A DNA stretch of 64,000 nt from an uncultured SAR116 cluster alpha proteobacterium (lineage in GTDB: Bacteria > Pseudomonadota > Alphaproteobacteria > Puniceispirillales > Marisalimonadaceae): positions 62,001 to 126,000 of the forward strand of contig CACNRW010000002.1 of the NCBI GenBank assembly GCA_902622875.1, given 5' to 3'. The position numbers and the translations under genes were made by a program. Position 1 is the stretch's first letter; every line of letters begins with the position of its first letter. Under the pieces are notes generated by a model. That model saw nothing but the letters and a program-made list of their open reading frames with translations. It was not told where the DNA came from and searched no databases. This document shows, piece after piece, positions 35,092-43,525 of the stretch.

Positions 35092-35568
35092 TTAAGACTT
35101 TCTTGTCTGTATTAATTCTTTTACAGTTTTAATTATATTTTCGTATCCAGTACATCTACAAAGATTTCCAGATAAACCTCTTCGAATATCTTCATCTGTT
35201 TCTAATTTTTCTGTTTCTAACAATTCTTTTACAGTTATAACAAATCCTGGAGTACAAAAACCACATTGTAGTGCATGATTTTTCTTAAAGGCTTCCTGAA
35301 TTCTATCTAGTTTTTCTATAGATCCAAAGTTTTCAATAGTCTCAACTTTTGAACCATTAAGCTGAACAGCAAATTTAAGACATGATCTAGTTGTTTTTCC
35401 ATCTACCAATATCGTACATGCTCCACATACTCCATGTTCACATCCCACATGTGTGCCTGTAAGTTTTAGCTGTTCTCTTATAAAATCAGAAGCTAACATT
35501 CTAGGTTCTACAACTTCGCTAAATCTTTCTCCATTTACTGTAATTGTAATTTCACTTTTATTAATCAT
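35092..35568 (-). CDS. Molybdenum hydroxylase 2Fe-2S subunit, module B
   Basis: The 158-residue subunit has GCEHGVCGACTILVDG for the ferredoxin-type cluster and CGFCTPGF ... CRCTGY for the second cluster, all eight Cys being present. It overlaps the FAD-subunit gene by 8 nt. Length and motifs are standard for CoxS-type subunits. It transfers electrons from the Mo centre of the 31.9-34.3 kb protein to the FAD of the 35.6-36.4 kb protein. Confidence 0.94.
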   Translation of the reverse strand: MINKSEITITVNGERFSEVVEPRMLASDFIREQLKLTGTHVGCEHGVCGACTILVDGKTTRSCLKFAVQLNGSKVETIENFGSIEKLDRIQEAFKKNHALQCGFCTPGFVITVKELLETEKLETDEDIRRGLSGNLCRCTGYENIIKTVKELIQTRKS

Positions 35569-36430
35569 TTTTATTATCTTTATAATTTTGAATAGAATTA
35601 ATTAGAACATTTCGTATTACTTGAGGACCAATATATAATCTATATTCCATTGATGCATGTTCATCACTAGTTGGATTTAATAATGAGAGAAATTGATCAT
35701 TTGTAATGTCGAAATTGGATTCAATATTTTTTCCTTTTATTATAGCTTCAATATTAGACAATCTTATCGGCGTTTCTCCAGCACCACCGACACATAGTTT
35801 AGAATTTATAATTATATTGTGATCAATTTCTATAATTGATCCAGCTGAAAATAATGCAAAATCACCAGATCTTTGAACTATTTTTTCAAAACTCCAACCA
35901 TAATTCTGTTTAATTTTAGGAAAATTAAATGATTTAATTATTTCATCTTCTTTTAGATCAGTAGTCAATTCTGATATAAAAAAATCTTTTGCTAATATAG
36001 TTCTACTATTTTTATAACTAATAATGTTAATGGAACAATCTAATAACATTATTAAAAGAGGCCACTCTGCGGATGGATCTGCGTGGGCAGCACTTCCACC
36101 TATCGTGCCTGAATTGCGAATAGTTTTATGCGCAGTGTGTTCTAAAGCAAATGAAATTATCGGTAAGAATTTAGTAATATCTTTTGAAGTTATTGCTTGG
36201 TTATGTGTAACTAATGATCCTATTTCTAATTTATGATCTTGAACAGATATTTGTGAAAGTTCAATGATAGAACTTATATCGATTAAAGTTGAAGGTTGGG
36301 ACAATCTATAGTTAATAAGAGGTACAAGTGATTGCCCTCCAGCTATTATTTTTGCTTCTGGTTGTTTTAATGATAGAAGAGCCTCATCTAATGTTTTAGC
36401 ATTCACATATGCAAATTTAGAAGGCTTCAT
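35561..36430 (-). CDS. Molybdenum hydroxylase FAD-binding subunit, module B
   Basis: The 289-residue CoxM-type subunit has IIAGGQSLVPLINYRLSQP near residue 30 and SGTIGGSAAHADPSAEWP near residue 110, the two FAD-pyrophosphate contacts, followed by the C-terminal domain that contacts flavin (CVGGAGETPIRL). GGAG precedes the ATG by 7 nt. It is the first gene of hydroxylase module B and follows the ABC transporter genes by 47 nt, so uptake and hydroxylation appear to be co-expressed. It lacks the extra iron-sulfur loop of HcrB. Confidence 0.93.
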   Translation of the reverse strand: MKPSKFAYVNAKTLDEALLSLKQPEAKIIAGGQSLVPLINYRLSQPSTLIDISSIIELSQISVQDHKLEIGSLVTHNQAITSKDITKFLPIISFALEHTAHKTIRNSGTIGGSAAHADPSAEWPLLIMLLDCSINIISYKNSRTILAKDFFISELTTDLKEDEIIKSFNFPKIKQNYGWSFEKIVQRSGDFALFSAGSIIEIDHNIIINSKLCVGGAGETPIRLSNIEAIIKGKNIESNFDITNDQFLSLLNPTSDEHASMEYRLYIGPQVIRNVLINSIQNYKDNKND

Positions 36431-36477
36431 TTTTTTTACTCCAATACACGAATAATGTTAGTGAAAGTAAATATTTC

Positions 36478-37116
36478 TTAATTAATTTCTCCACGTTCTA
36501 TTACAAAAGATTTATCGAGCATTCCCTCATAGTGTCCTGCATTACTTTCTGCAATGAGGGTTGTTACACCTTCTTTTTTTAAATCATTTAATATATCGAT
36601 TATTCTTTTGGCTAATGCTGGTGCAATTCCTTCAGACGGTTCATCTAATAATAACAATTTGCTTCCAACCATTAGAGCTCTAGATAACGCTATAAGTTTT
36701 TGTTGACCACCTGATAGACTTGTTGAAGGCCTGTCTTTTAGTTCTAAAGCTTCAGGAATAATTTTATAAATCCATTCTAATCTGTTTTTCCAATCTAATA
36801 TGTTAGTTGCCCAAACAGGTGTTAAAATATTTTCTTCTGCAGACATAGATGGTATCAACTTTCTATCTTCAGGCATATATCCAATTGAGAGGTAGGCTCT
36901 TTTTTGAGAAGGAAGTTTTATTAATTCATTTTCTTCAAATATTAATTCACCAGATTTAATTGGAAGTATACCCATTATTGCTCGTAACAACGTAGTCTTT
37001 CCAGCTCCATTTCTCCCAATCAAACCAACCATTTGGCCTTTCTGCAGGTCTAAAGAAACATCTTTAAGGATTTCAATTAGTCCAATATTTACATTTATTT
37101 TATTAATTTTTAACAT
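36478..37116 (-). CDS. LivF-like ABC transporter ATP-binding protein, short C-terminus
   Basis: The 212-residue ATPase has Walker A GRNGAGKTT, signature LSGGQQKL and Walker B LLLLDEPSEGIAP, the EGIAP sequence being characteristic of LivF. The chain stops at VIERGEIN, about 20 residues before the usual LivF end; the missing part is a poorly conserved tail, so activity may be kept. It pairs with the LivG-like ATPase (28 nt upstream) to drive the two permeases. It is the last transporter gene before the catabolic genes. Confidence 0.92.
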   Translation of the reverse strand: MLKINKINVNIGLIEILKDVSLDLQKGQMVGLIGRNGAGKTTLLRAIMGILPIKSGELIFEENELIKLPSQKRAYLSIGYMPEDRKLIPSMSAEENILTPVWATNILDWKNRLEWIYKIIPEALELKDRPSTSLSGGQQKLIALSRALMVGSKLLLLDEPSEGIAPALAKRIIDILNDLKKEGVTTLIAESNAGHYEGMLDKSFVIERGEIN

Positions 37117-37144
37117 AATTAAAAAATCCCAGTATCGTATCCTT

Positions 37145-37894
37145 TTAATGTCCTAAAACGTATTCAATAACCTTTTTATCCGATAATGCTTCCTTCGGAG
37201 GTGCATCACATATAATTTCTCCTTGATAGAAAGCAATAACGCGATCTACATATCTTTCAACAATTTCCATATCATGTTCAACAAATAATACAGAAGTTTC
37301 AGTTTGTTTTAAGGCAGCAATTACGATATCCATGATCCCAAACTTTTCTTCAACTGAGACACCTGAGGTTGGTTCGTCTAGTAATATGACTTTAGGATTT
37401 CCAACCACAGCCATGGCAATATCTAATAATTTTCTTATTCCTTGAGATAGTGTACTAACTATATTGTTACTTTGATCCAAAATTTTATATAATTCTAAAA
37501 TTTTATCACATTCTTTAGAAATTTCATCATCAGCTATTGGATCTAACAGTGCTTTTCCATTTTTCTTTGATAGAGACATTGCTATCATTAGATTTTGCTT
37601 AACTGACATTGTCATAAAAACTTGACTTATTTGAAACGACCTACATAAGCCAATATGAGTTGCGTTTCTAGGCTCTATTCCTGTTATATCTTCTCCTAAA
37701 AACTCTATTTTACCACTAGTAGGTTTCAAATAACCTGTGATCATATTTACAAAAACAGTCTTACCAGCACCATTTGCACCAATTATACCTACAATCTCAC
37801 CTTGATTAATTGAAACATTAATATCTTTAGCAGCAATAATTCCAGAAAAAGATTTGTTTAAGTCAGAAGCTTTTAATACCGTATCATTTGACAT
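37145..37894 (-). CDS. LivG-like ABC transporter ATP-binding protein
   Basis: The 249-residue ATPase shows Walker A GANGAGKT, GLCRSFQISQVF as Q-loop, the signature LSQGIRKLLDIAMAV, Walker B VILLDEPTSGVS and the H-loop FVEHDME, all LivG features. ATG 37894 is preceded by GGAAAG at 7 nt; longer in-frame starts would run deep into livM. It overlaps the livM-like gene by 11 nt. It supplies energy for import of the compound captured by the binding protein of this operon. Confidence 0.93.
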   Translation of the reverse strand: MSNDTVLKASDLNKSFSGIIAAKDINVSINQGEIVGIIGANGAGKTVFVNMITGYLKPTSGKIEFLGEDITGIEPRNATHIGLCRSFQISQVFMTMSVKQNLMIAMSLSKKNGKALLDPIADDEISKECDKILELYKILDQSNNIVSTLSQGIRKLLDIAMAVVGNPKVILLDEPTSGVSVEEKFGIMDIVIAALKQTETSVLFVEHDMEIVERYVDRVIAFYQGEIICDAPPKEALSDKKVIEYVLGH

Positions 37895-38846
37895 TTTTTT
37901 TCTTTCCATAATTGAAAACTTTTTCGATGACGGACCATATACCTCCTGGAAAAAAGAAAATGATTGCAAGCAATGTGCCTCCCACAATAGCAGCCCAAGC
38001 CTGTGGTGCCCATTCAAAAGCATAAGTTCTTATAAATTCAAATATAATAGCACCTATAAATGGGGCTAAAATATTTCCCCATCCAGACATAATTGTAATA
38101 AACACTAACTCACCAGAAACATTCCAGTTAACCATAGAATCAGGATCAACTTGACCTAAACTTGCTGCCATTAGTCCACCAGCGCCACCTGCCAAACAGG
38201 CTGACATTACATATTTAATATGAATCGCTTTTTGAACAGAATAACCTAAGTATTCAACTCTTATTTCGTTGTCTTGAATGGCAGTAGTTAGATGTCCTAG
38301 AGTTGACCTTAGATACGCTTGTATAGAGATCGCAGCACAGATAACAAAAAATGTAATTAAATAAAAGAGGTATTGCCTAGTTAATTCCATCCCTAAAAGT
38401 GTAGATGGAGAAATTGACATGCCGTCTGTAGATCCAAGAAACTCAGCTTTTGCTAACAAACCATACAAAACCATTGAAAAAGCAAGAGACAACATTGCAA
38501 AGAATATTTCTCTATATTTTCTTAGAATAAATCCAAGACAAAAACCTAATATGCCTGCAGCAATCACTGCAATTGCAAACCGAAGTAAAATGTCAGTGAT
38601 ACCAAAATATTTTTGACATAACGCTACTGCATATGCTCCAAAGCCATAATAGAGCGCATGTCCAAAAGAAACTAAATTTGTTCTCCATAATAGCATAAGA
38701 CCTAAAATTGCCAATCCTCTGGATAAACCATACATAAAGTTGTTTTGCATCCAGTCAGGAAGAACCAAAGAAGATAAAACACACAAAACTATCATAAATG
38801 TGATTAAAATTCTTACACTTGTATCTTTAAAAATACCTGTAAACAT
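37884..38846 (-). CDS. LivM-like ABC transporter permease
   Basis: The 320-residue membrane protein has about ten hydrophobic segments and the LivM landmarks GLSRGLAILGLMLLWRTNLV, SFGHALYYGFGAY, and the EAA-like coupling sequence around IQDNEIRVEYLGYSVQKAI. AGGA precedes the ATG. It shares its start with the stop of the livH-like gene (one base overlap). With the LivH-like protein it forms the membrane channel; in catabolic operons such transporters often carry aromatic acids, not amino acids. Confidence 0.92.
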   Translation of the reverse strand: MFTGIFKDTSVRILITFMIVLCVLSSLVLPDWMQNNFMYGLSRGLAILGLMLLWRTNLVSFGHALYYGFGAYAVALCQKYFGITDILLRFAIAVIAAGILGFCLGFILRKYREIFFAMLSLAFSMVLYGLLAKAEFLGSTDGMSISPSTLLGMELTRQYLFYLITFFVICAAISIQAYLRSTLGHLTTAIQDNEIRVEYLGYSVQKAIHIKYVMSACLAGGAGGLMAASLGQVDPDSMVNWNVSGELVFITIMSGWGNILAPFIGAIIFEFIRTYAFEWAPQAWAAIVGGTLLAIIFFFPGGIWSVIEKVFNYGKKKNVK

Positions 38847-39742
38847 TAAATTTTCCTTGGTTTTGGTGGTGCAAACAATCCCTCTGGACGAATAATTAAA
38901 ACAATCGCCATAACGGCAAAAACAACAAAAAGTTCTAATATAGGAGCTTGATGAACTGCAAAAGCTCTTAATATACCAACAATTAAAGAACCTATTAGAG
39001 CACCTGGAATAGACCCCATGCCTCCGATAACCACTACCGCAAAGCTTAAGACTACTAGATCAATAGCAAAGCCAGGAGATACAGATGTTGTTGGAGCTAC
39101 ATAAGCCCCTCCTAGAGCACCTAAAATAGCACCACCAATGAAAGTAACAACATAAACTTTAGTTACATCAATACCCATTGCCACGCTTATTTCCCTGTCG
39201 TATATAACAGATTGAAGAAGCTTACCCCATTTTGTTTTTGTTAGGCCATACCAACATGCAAATGCAACTATTGAAGCAAGAAGTATAAGAGTAAGCTGGT
39301 AAACACCTCTGTTTAATCCAACAATGTCAACCCAACCAAGCATCATTGCAGGTTGGTAGGGAAGATAAGGGTCAACTCCAAAAGTAATAATAATTAAATC
39401 TTCAAAAATTAAAAAAACTCCAAAGGTCGCTAAGACTATCAGATGTATATCTTGATTATACATTTTTCGAAGTATAAATCTTTCAATTATGTATCCTAGA
39501 ACTACGCCAACTAAAATCGCAGAAATTAAAATGGCTGGCAAGAAAAGAGCCTCTGACAGTTCATTGTCTGTAATAAAGCCAATAGCAAAAGCTGCTGTGT
39601 ATGCCCCCCACGCATAAAAACTTCCGTGAGCAACATTTAAAATTTTCATTACTCCAAATATAATAGTAAGGCCTAAGCTTACTATAAAAAGGTATGAAGC
39701 ATAGGTTAGACCATCTAATAAAACGGTTGCCCAAAATTGCAT
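38846..39742 (-). CDS. LivH-like ABC transporter permease
   Basis: The 298-residue permease has the LivH start (FWATVLLDGLTYASYLFIVS), ILNVAHGSFYAWGAY and a final IRPEGLFAP, all typical of this family. ATG 39742 is used because GGAG lies 7 nt upstream; an in-frame start at 39763 would overlap the preceding hairpin region. The hairpin at 39765-39796 separates it from the binding-protein gene, so permease expression is probably lower than that of the binding protein. Confidence 0.92.
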   Translation of the reverse strand: MQFWATVLLDGLTYASYLFIVSLGLTIIFGVMKILNVAHGSFYAWGAYTAAFAIGFITDNELSEALFLPAILISAILVGVVLGYIIERFILRKMYNQDIHLIVLATFGVFLIFEDLIIITFGVDPYLPYQPAMMLGWVDIVGLNRGVYQLTLILLASIVAFACWYGLTKTKWGKLLQSVIYDREISVAMGIDVTKVYVVTFIGGAILGALGGAYVAPTTSVSPGFAIDLVVLSFAVVVIGGMGSIPGALIGSLIVGILRAFAVHQAPILELFVVFAVMAIVLIIRPEGLFAPPKPRKI

Positions 39743-39764
39743 TTTAAAACTCCAAAATGGCAAT

Positions 39765-39796
39765 AAAAAAGGATGCTTTAATTAGCATCCTTTTTT
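39765..39796 (-). terminator. Strong intra-operon terminator/attenuator after the ABC binding-protein gene
   Basis: A perfect 12-bp stem (AAAAAAGGATGC / GCATCCTTTTTT) with the 8-nt loop TTTAATTA starts 7 nt after the binding-protein stop codon and ends in six T. It has the form of a Rho-independent terminator in both directions. As the permease genes continue in the same direction, partial read-through would set a high ratio of binding protein to permease. Confidence 0.88.
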
Positions 39797-39803
39797 ATAA
39801 AAT

Positions 39804-41120
39804 TTATTTACACTTTGCTCCAGGCATTCCAGCATTTATCCAGTCTTCGGACTTAGTGCCTGCAGGAGGATAAATACACTCAGGACCGTACATTTTTACT
39901 TTTTCAGCTCCAGGTGTTTTACCTTTCTTATTATATTTAGTGAGACCATAGCCGACAGAGTGAACTGCTTGATGACCGCCACCTCTAGCCATAGATATGG
40001 TCTCTGTAAAAGATTTAAATTTAATATTTTTCATAGCAGCAATCACTTGATCTTGTGTAGGAAACTTGCCTGCTTTTTTCATAGCTTTGTCCATAGCAAA
40101 TTTATAAGCTAATATTGATCTAGCATATTGGTATGATGGACCTAAAGGAAGTGCGTTAAATCTTTTTTTGTATTCACCAATGAACCACAAGTTAAGAGGG
40201 TCTTTATTATCTCTAGCTAAAAGTCCAACATTACCTCGTGTTCCCATTACAATACCATCAGGAAATTTTTTACCTAGGGCGTCAACAGCTGAACCACCAA
40301 CTGACGACACAAAGATTTTCTTTTGGAAAAAACCTCTAACCATAGCTTGCAATGTAAATGCTTCTATATCTCCATTCCAGAAACTTGAGTGAACAACTTT
40401 TGCTTTATCAAGTGATAATGCAGATATTTCAGTACCATATTGACCAACAAAAAGTTTTGGAAATTGCGGCTTGTCAGATCCTTTGCTATCTGGCGACATT
40501 TGTTTCATACCTAATTCAAAAAACTTGTATGAATCTTGTCCCCAAGCATAGTTCTGATTAATACCAGTATAATTTTTTTCATTTGGGTACATGTCAACTA
40601 TGTATCTAGCTGCCGCTAAACTGTCACCAACGGCATTTGCTTGAGTTCTAAAAACATGACTTCTTAATTTTTCTTCATATAGTCTTGGAGTTCCACATGT
40701 TGAGAACACTGTTAACATTTTCAATTCATCTGCAATAGGACCAATTGCCATACAGTTTCCAGAAGAAATATAGCCAATCATTGCATCTACTTTTTGCTTT
40801 TCTACAAAATCTCTAAATAGGCCAACTTGTTTAGTACCACCTCCAGATTCATCGCTGAAAACAGGGTTCATTTTAGCCCCTGCGAATCCTTGAGTATTAT
40901 AAGGTGCTGGCATTGTTCCATTGTTAATTGCATCAATAACAATTTGTGCACCTTGTTTTGCAGGAACACCAAAAACACCTGCTGCGGGTCCAGTTAAAAA
41001 AGAGACAACACCAACTTTAACAGAATCTTTAGCCATAGCTGCTCCTGCAAACAAGCAAGAAGCAACAAGCATTGAAGCTGATGCTATCTTAGTGGTTTTG
41101 TTAAATATTTTGATTTCCAT
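39804..41120 (-). CDS. ABC transporter substrate-binding protein (Peripla_BP_6 / LivJ-like)
   Basis: The 438-residue protein has a Sec signal peptide with cleavage expected after AMA (GAAMA-KDS), then VKVGVVSFLTGPAAGVFG, the opening of type I amino-acid/aromatic-acid binding proteins. It is longer than most LivJ proteins (about 370-400). A GGGAGG Shine-Dalgarno sequence stands before the ATG, consistent with high expression. It is the first gene of the 25-kb leftward operon and has 203 bases of non-coding DNA upstream, where the promoter must lie; I could not pick a convincing -35/-10 pair there. The ligand is unknown; genomic context suggests an aromatic or furan carboxylate. Confidence 0.93.
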   Translation of the reverse strand: MEIKIFNKTTKIASASMLVASCLFAGAAMAKDSVKVGVVSFLTGPAAGVFGVPAKQGAQIVIDAINNGTMPAPYNTQGFAGAKMNPVFSDESGGGTKQVGLFRDFVEKQKVDAMIGYISSGNCMAIGPIADELKMLTVFSTCGTPRLYEEKLRSHVFRTQANAVGDSLAAARYIVDMYPNEKNYTGINQNYAWGQDSYKFFELGMKQMSPDSKGSDKPQFPKLFVGQYGTEISALSLDKAKVVHSSFWNGDIEAFTLQAMVRGFFQKKIFVSSVGGSAVDALGKKFPDGIVMGTRGNVGLLARDNKDPLNLWFIGEYKKRFNALPLGPSYQYARSILAYKFAMDKAMKKAGKFPTQDQVIAAMKNIKFKSFTETISMARGGGHQAVHSVGYGLTKYNKKGKTPGAEKVKMYGPECIYPPAGTKSEDWINAGMPGAKCK

Positions 41121-41323
41121 AAATACCTCCCATCAAAAAAAATATAACAGTTTAATTTAAACTAAGATTTATCAATGGGTCATTCCAAAAAAATAGATAA
41201 ATTAATACCAATTTAATATTTCCCCACAGTGATTAGATAAAATTGAACACAGCGATATTGTTAAATCAAGTTAAATTTTCTAATTTCTATTAACACATTA
41301 AGTATTGTTTATTCATAAAGCAA

Positions 41324-42640
41324 TCATAATTTCTGTTCTTTTTTTTCATAGATTTTACAGATCAAAAAACCACCCACTAGCCCCCAAAAAGAAGATCCAA
41401 CATTTAGAAAAGTTAAGTCTGACATTGTGATTAGAAAAGACACTAATGCTCCAAATGAAAAGCTTCCTGAAAAAGCAGAAATAAAAGTGTTTTTTAACAC
41501 TATTAATAAGGCAATTCCTCCTAGAGAAGCTATAAAACCTGGAGGACAAGATGAAATAAAGCCTGTAAAGAAAGGAGAAAATGTTCCAAAAGCAATACAA
41601 AGAAAAGCAAATATAATTCCACTAGTATAGTGTCCATTAATTGCTGATTTTTTTTTAAATTCTTTAATACCTTCTATAAAGTTTTCTTTACCGTGTTTTT
41701 CAATTAAAAGCTGAACTCTCTCTTTCCCAATTAACTTATTTGCATCAGCAACCTTAACATTATTTTTACTATCATCGTCAGAAACTATAATACCTGTCAC
41801 AGGACCAGTTAAGCAAGATGAGACTGTACCAAAAAAAGAATTTATTATTGAGCCAATACCACATGCAACTGTATATGGCTTGATATAAGTTTTATGCCCA
41901 GCAGATCTAAGAATTGCTAATCCTTGACCATTTTGAATAAATAATACTGTTATTGCTAATGGGATAACTAGTTCAATGTTTGCTTTTAAATTAAATTCAG
42001 GAACAAAAATTGTCGGGATTATAGGGCTGAAGTTCAGGTTATTAAAAACTTCTGGTTGGTTAGAACTAAAAATTATAATAATCCCTACAATTAGAGAGCC
42101 AAGTAGAGGAGGGATTATCCTTTGTAATGAGGGTATTGCATAAATAATAAAATAAGTGATTGTCATTGAGCCTGATAATATGGGCGTTTCTTTTAGAGAA
42201 TATAACCAGTTTAAACTAAATTGAAGAAAAATAGCAGCGACCATTCCCATAACTATTTCAATTGGTATTTTCTTATTTATCCAAGTTAAAATGTTAGTTA
42301 ATCCAAGAAATGTTAAAAAAATACCGGTAACGATATAAGTGCCAACAATTTCATTAAACGAATAATTTTCTATTGATGAACCAATTAATATTATTCCTGG
42401 TATACTCCACATAAATACCAATGGTTGTTTATACCAAAAAGAAAAAAAAATACTTATTACGCTATTAATTGCAAATGCTCCAAACAACCAACTTGAAAGT
42501 TCTTGATTTGTTAGATCGGTCTTAGTGCCTACAAGAAGCATTATTGCTACTGGACCAGTAACTGCAAAAAGAAATGCTACGAAGCCATTAGTAATATTTT
42601 CTTTAGTAATGTCTTTATAAAAATTTTTGACTAAATTCAT
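41324..42640 (-). CDS. BenE-family benzoate/H+ symporter-like permease with an enlarged loop
   Basis: The 438-residue membrane protein has BenE signatures: NGFVAFLFAVTGPVAIMLL, LVFMWSIPGIILI, IPIEIVMGMVAAIFLQF and a late CPPGFIASLGGIALLIVL. Between helices, after VTGIIVSDDDS, there is a charged segment of about 50 residues (to SAINGHYTSG) that is longer than the corresponding BenE loop and rich in Lys/Glu. ATG 42640 is used; TTG 42655 is possible, neither with a strong Shine-Dalgarno sequence. It ends the operon of the 6-hydroxynicotinate-reductase-like gene, so it probably imports the aromatic or N-heteroaromatic acid degraded there. Confidence 0.9.
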   Translation of the reverse strand: MNLVKNFYKDITKENITNGFVAFLFAVTGPVAIMLLVGTKTDLTNQELSSWLFGAFAINSVISIFFSFWYKQPLVFMWSIPGIILIGSSIENYSFNEIVGTYIVTGIFLTFLGLTNILTWINKKIPIEIVMGMVAAIFLQFSLNWLYSLKETPILSGSMTITYFIIYAIPSLQRIIPPLLGSLIVGIIIIFSSNQPEVFNNLNFSPIIPTIFVPEFNLKANIELVIPLAITVLFIQNGQGLAILRSAGHKTYIKPYTVACGIGSIINSFFGTVSSCLTGPVTGIIVSDDDSKNNVKVADANKLIGKERVQLLIEKHGKENFIEGIKEFKKKSAINGHYTSGIIFAFLCIAFGTFSPFFTGFISSCPPGFIASLGGIALLIVLKNTFISAFSGSFSFGALVSFLITMSDLTFLNVGSSFWGLVGGFLICKIYEKKEQKL

Positions 42641-42658
42641 AGTTAATTTACTCAATTT

Positions 42659-43513
42659 TTAGTTAAAACTAATTTGTTTTAAACTTGATTCATTCATAAT
42701 ATTTAAATCAGTTGAGTTTTTTTGTACAATACAAAAACAATCTGACAATTGTATTAATGCTGTATTAATTAAATCTTTTTGAACATAATCTATTGCTGTT
42801 TGGTAGCCATTTTTAAGAGCCTCTTTTATTTCAATTTTTGTTAATTTTCCGACTTCGACTGTAACCGGCAAATTGTTTAAATCACTGTCTTCATATATAA
42901 AATTAGCAGGTTTTTTTTTTATATTTGGATGATCATATATGTCAACCGCGTTACCTATCATTGTTGCGGCTGCGTCTGCTATAGCAGCATTTTTGGCTAA
43001 TACAGTTACAGAATCAGCGATGCCTCTAGAAAAACTTTTCCCTCTCCATCCAGATGTGGCGATACCTCTTGAAGAATTTTTATATTTTATTTCTGTAATC
43101 ATATTTGGAATAGCCGCTAGACTACCTTTCATTGTTTGGTTTTCATTTAAATAAAATGATATATCTCCTCCATTGTTAACATATGCTTTTTCTAGATGTG
43201 TGTCGTCAATTAGAACTTTTAGAATATTATCTGCAATTGAACCAGCGACAGCGGCCATAGGTGTTATATAAGAGGGTATGAATCGTTCTGCAGCATCTTG
43301 CATGCTTTGAGAAATCCTATTATTAAACTTTCTGTTAAGAACTACTTCTTTTTTCAATAAAGTCAGGTCTAATACAAGTTCTTCTAAAAGTGTTTCAAAA
43401 TAATTCCTAGCATTCAGATAAGCTAAATTTTTGTCAATTCCTAAAGCTTCAATAACTATATTTGTAGGACCGTGTTGAAGAAATAACCTATTATCTTCTT
43501 CTTTAATTAACAT
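42659..43513 (-). CDS. UPF0280 family protein (ApbE-related fold)
   Basis: The 284-residue protein opens with RLFLQHGPTNIVIEALG and continues with FIPSYITPMAAVAGSIAD, KAYVNNGGDISFYL and a Gly/Ser stretch GIATSGWRG, the recognised pattern of UPF0280, which is related to ApbE flavin transferases. No function is established. It follows the 6-hydroxynicotinate-reductase-like gene by 12 nt, and I recall these two families as frequent neighbours, so it may attach or supply a flavin or otherwise mature that reductase. It has no signal peptide, unlike exported ApbE. The Shine-Dalgarno sequence is weak. Confidence 0.85.
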   Translation of the reverse strand: MLIKEEDNRLFLQHGPTNIVIEALGIDKNLAYLNARNYFETLLEELVLDLTLLKKEVVLNRKFNNRISQSMQDAAERFIPSYITPMAAVAGSIADNILKVLIDDTHLEKAYVNNGGDISFYLNENQTMKGSLAAIPNMITEIKYKNSSRGIATSGWRGKSFSRGIADSVTVLAKNAAIADAAATMIGNAVDIYDHPNIKKKPANFIYEDSDLNNLPVTVEVGKLTKIEIKEALKNGYQTAIDYVQKDLINTALIQLSDCFCIVQKNSTDLNIMNESSLKQISFN

Positions 43514-43525
43514 TAATTAACTTTA

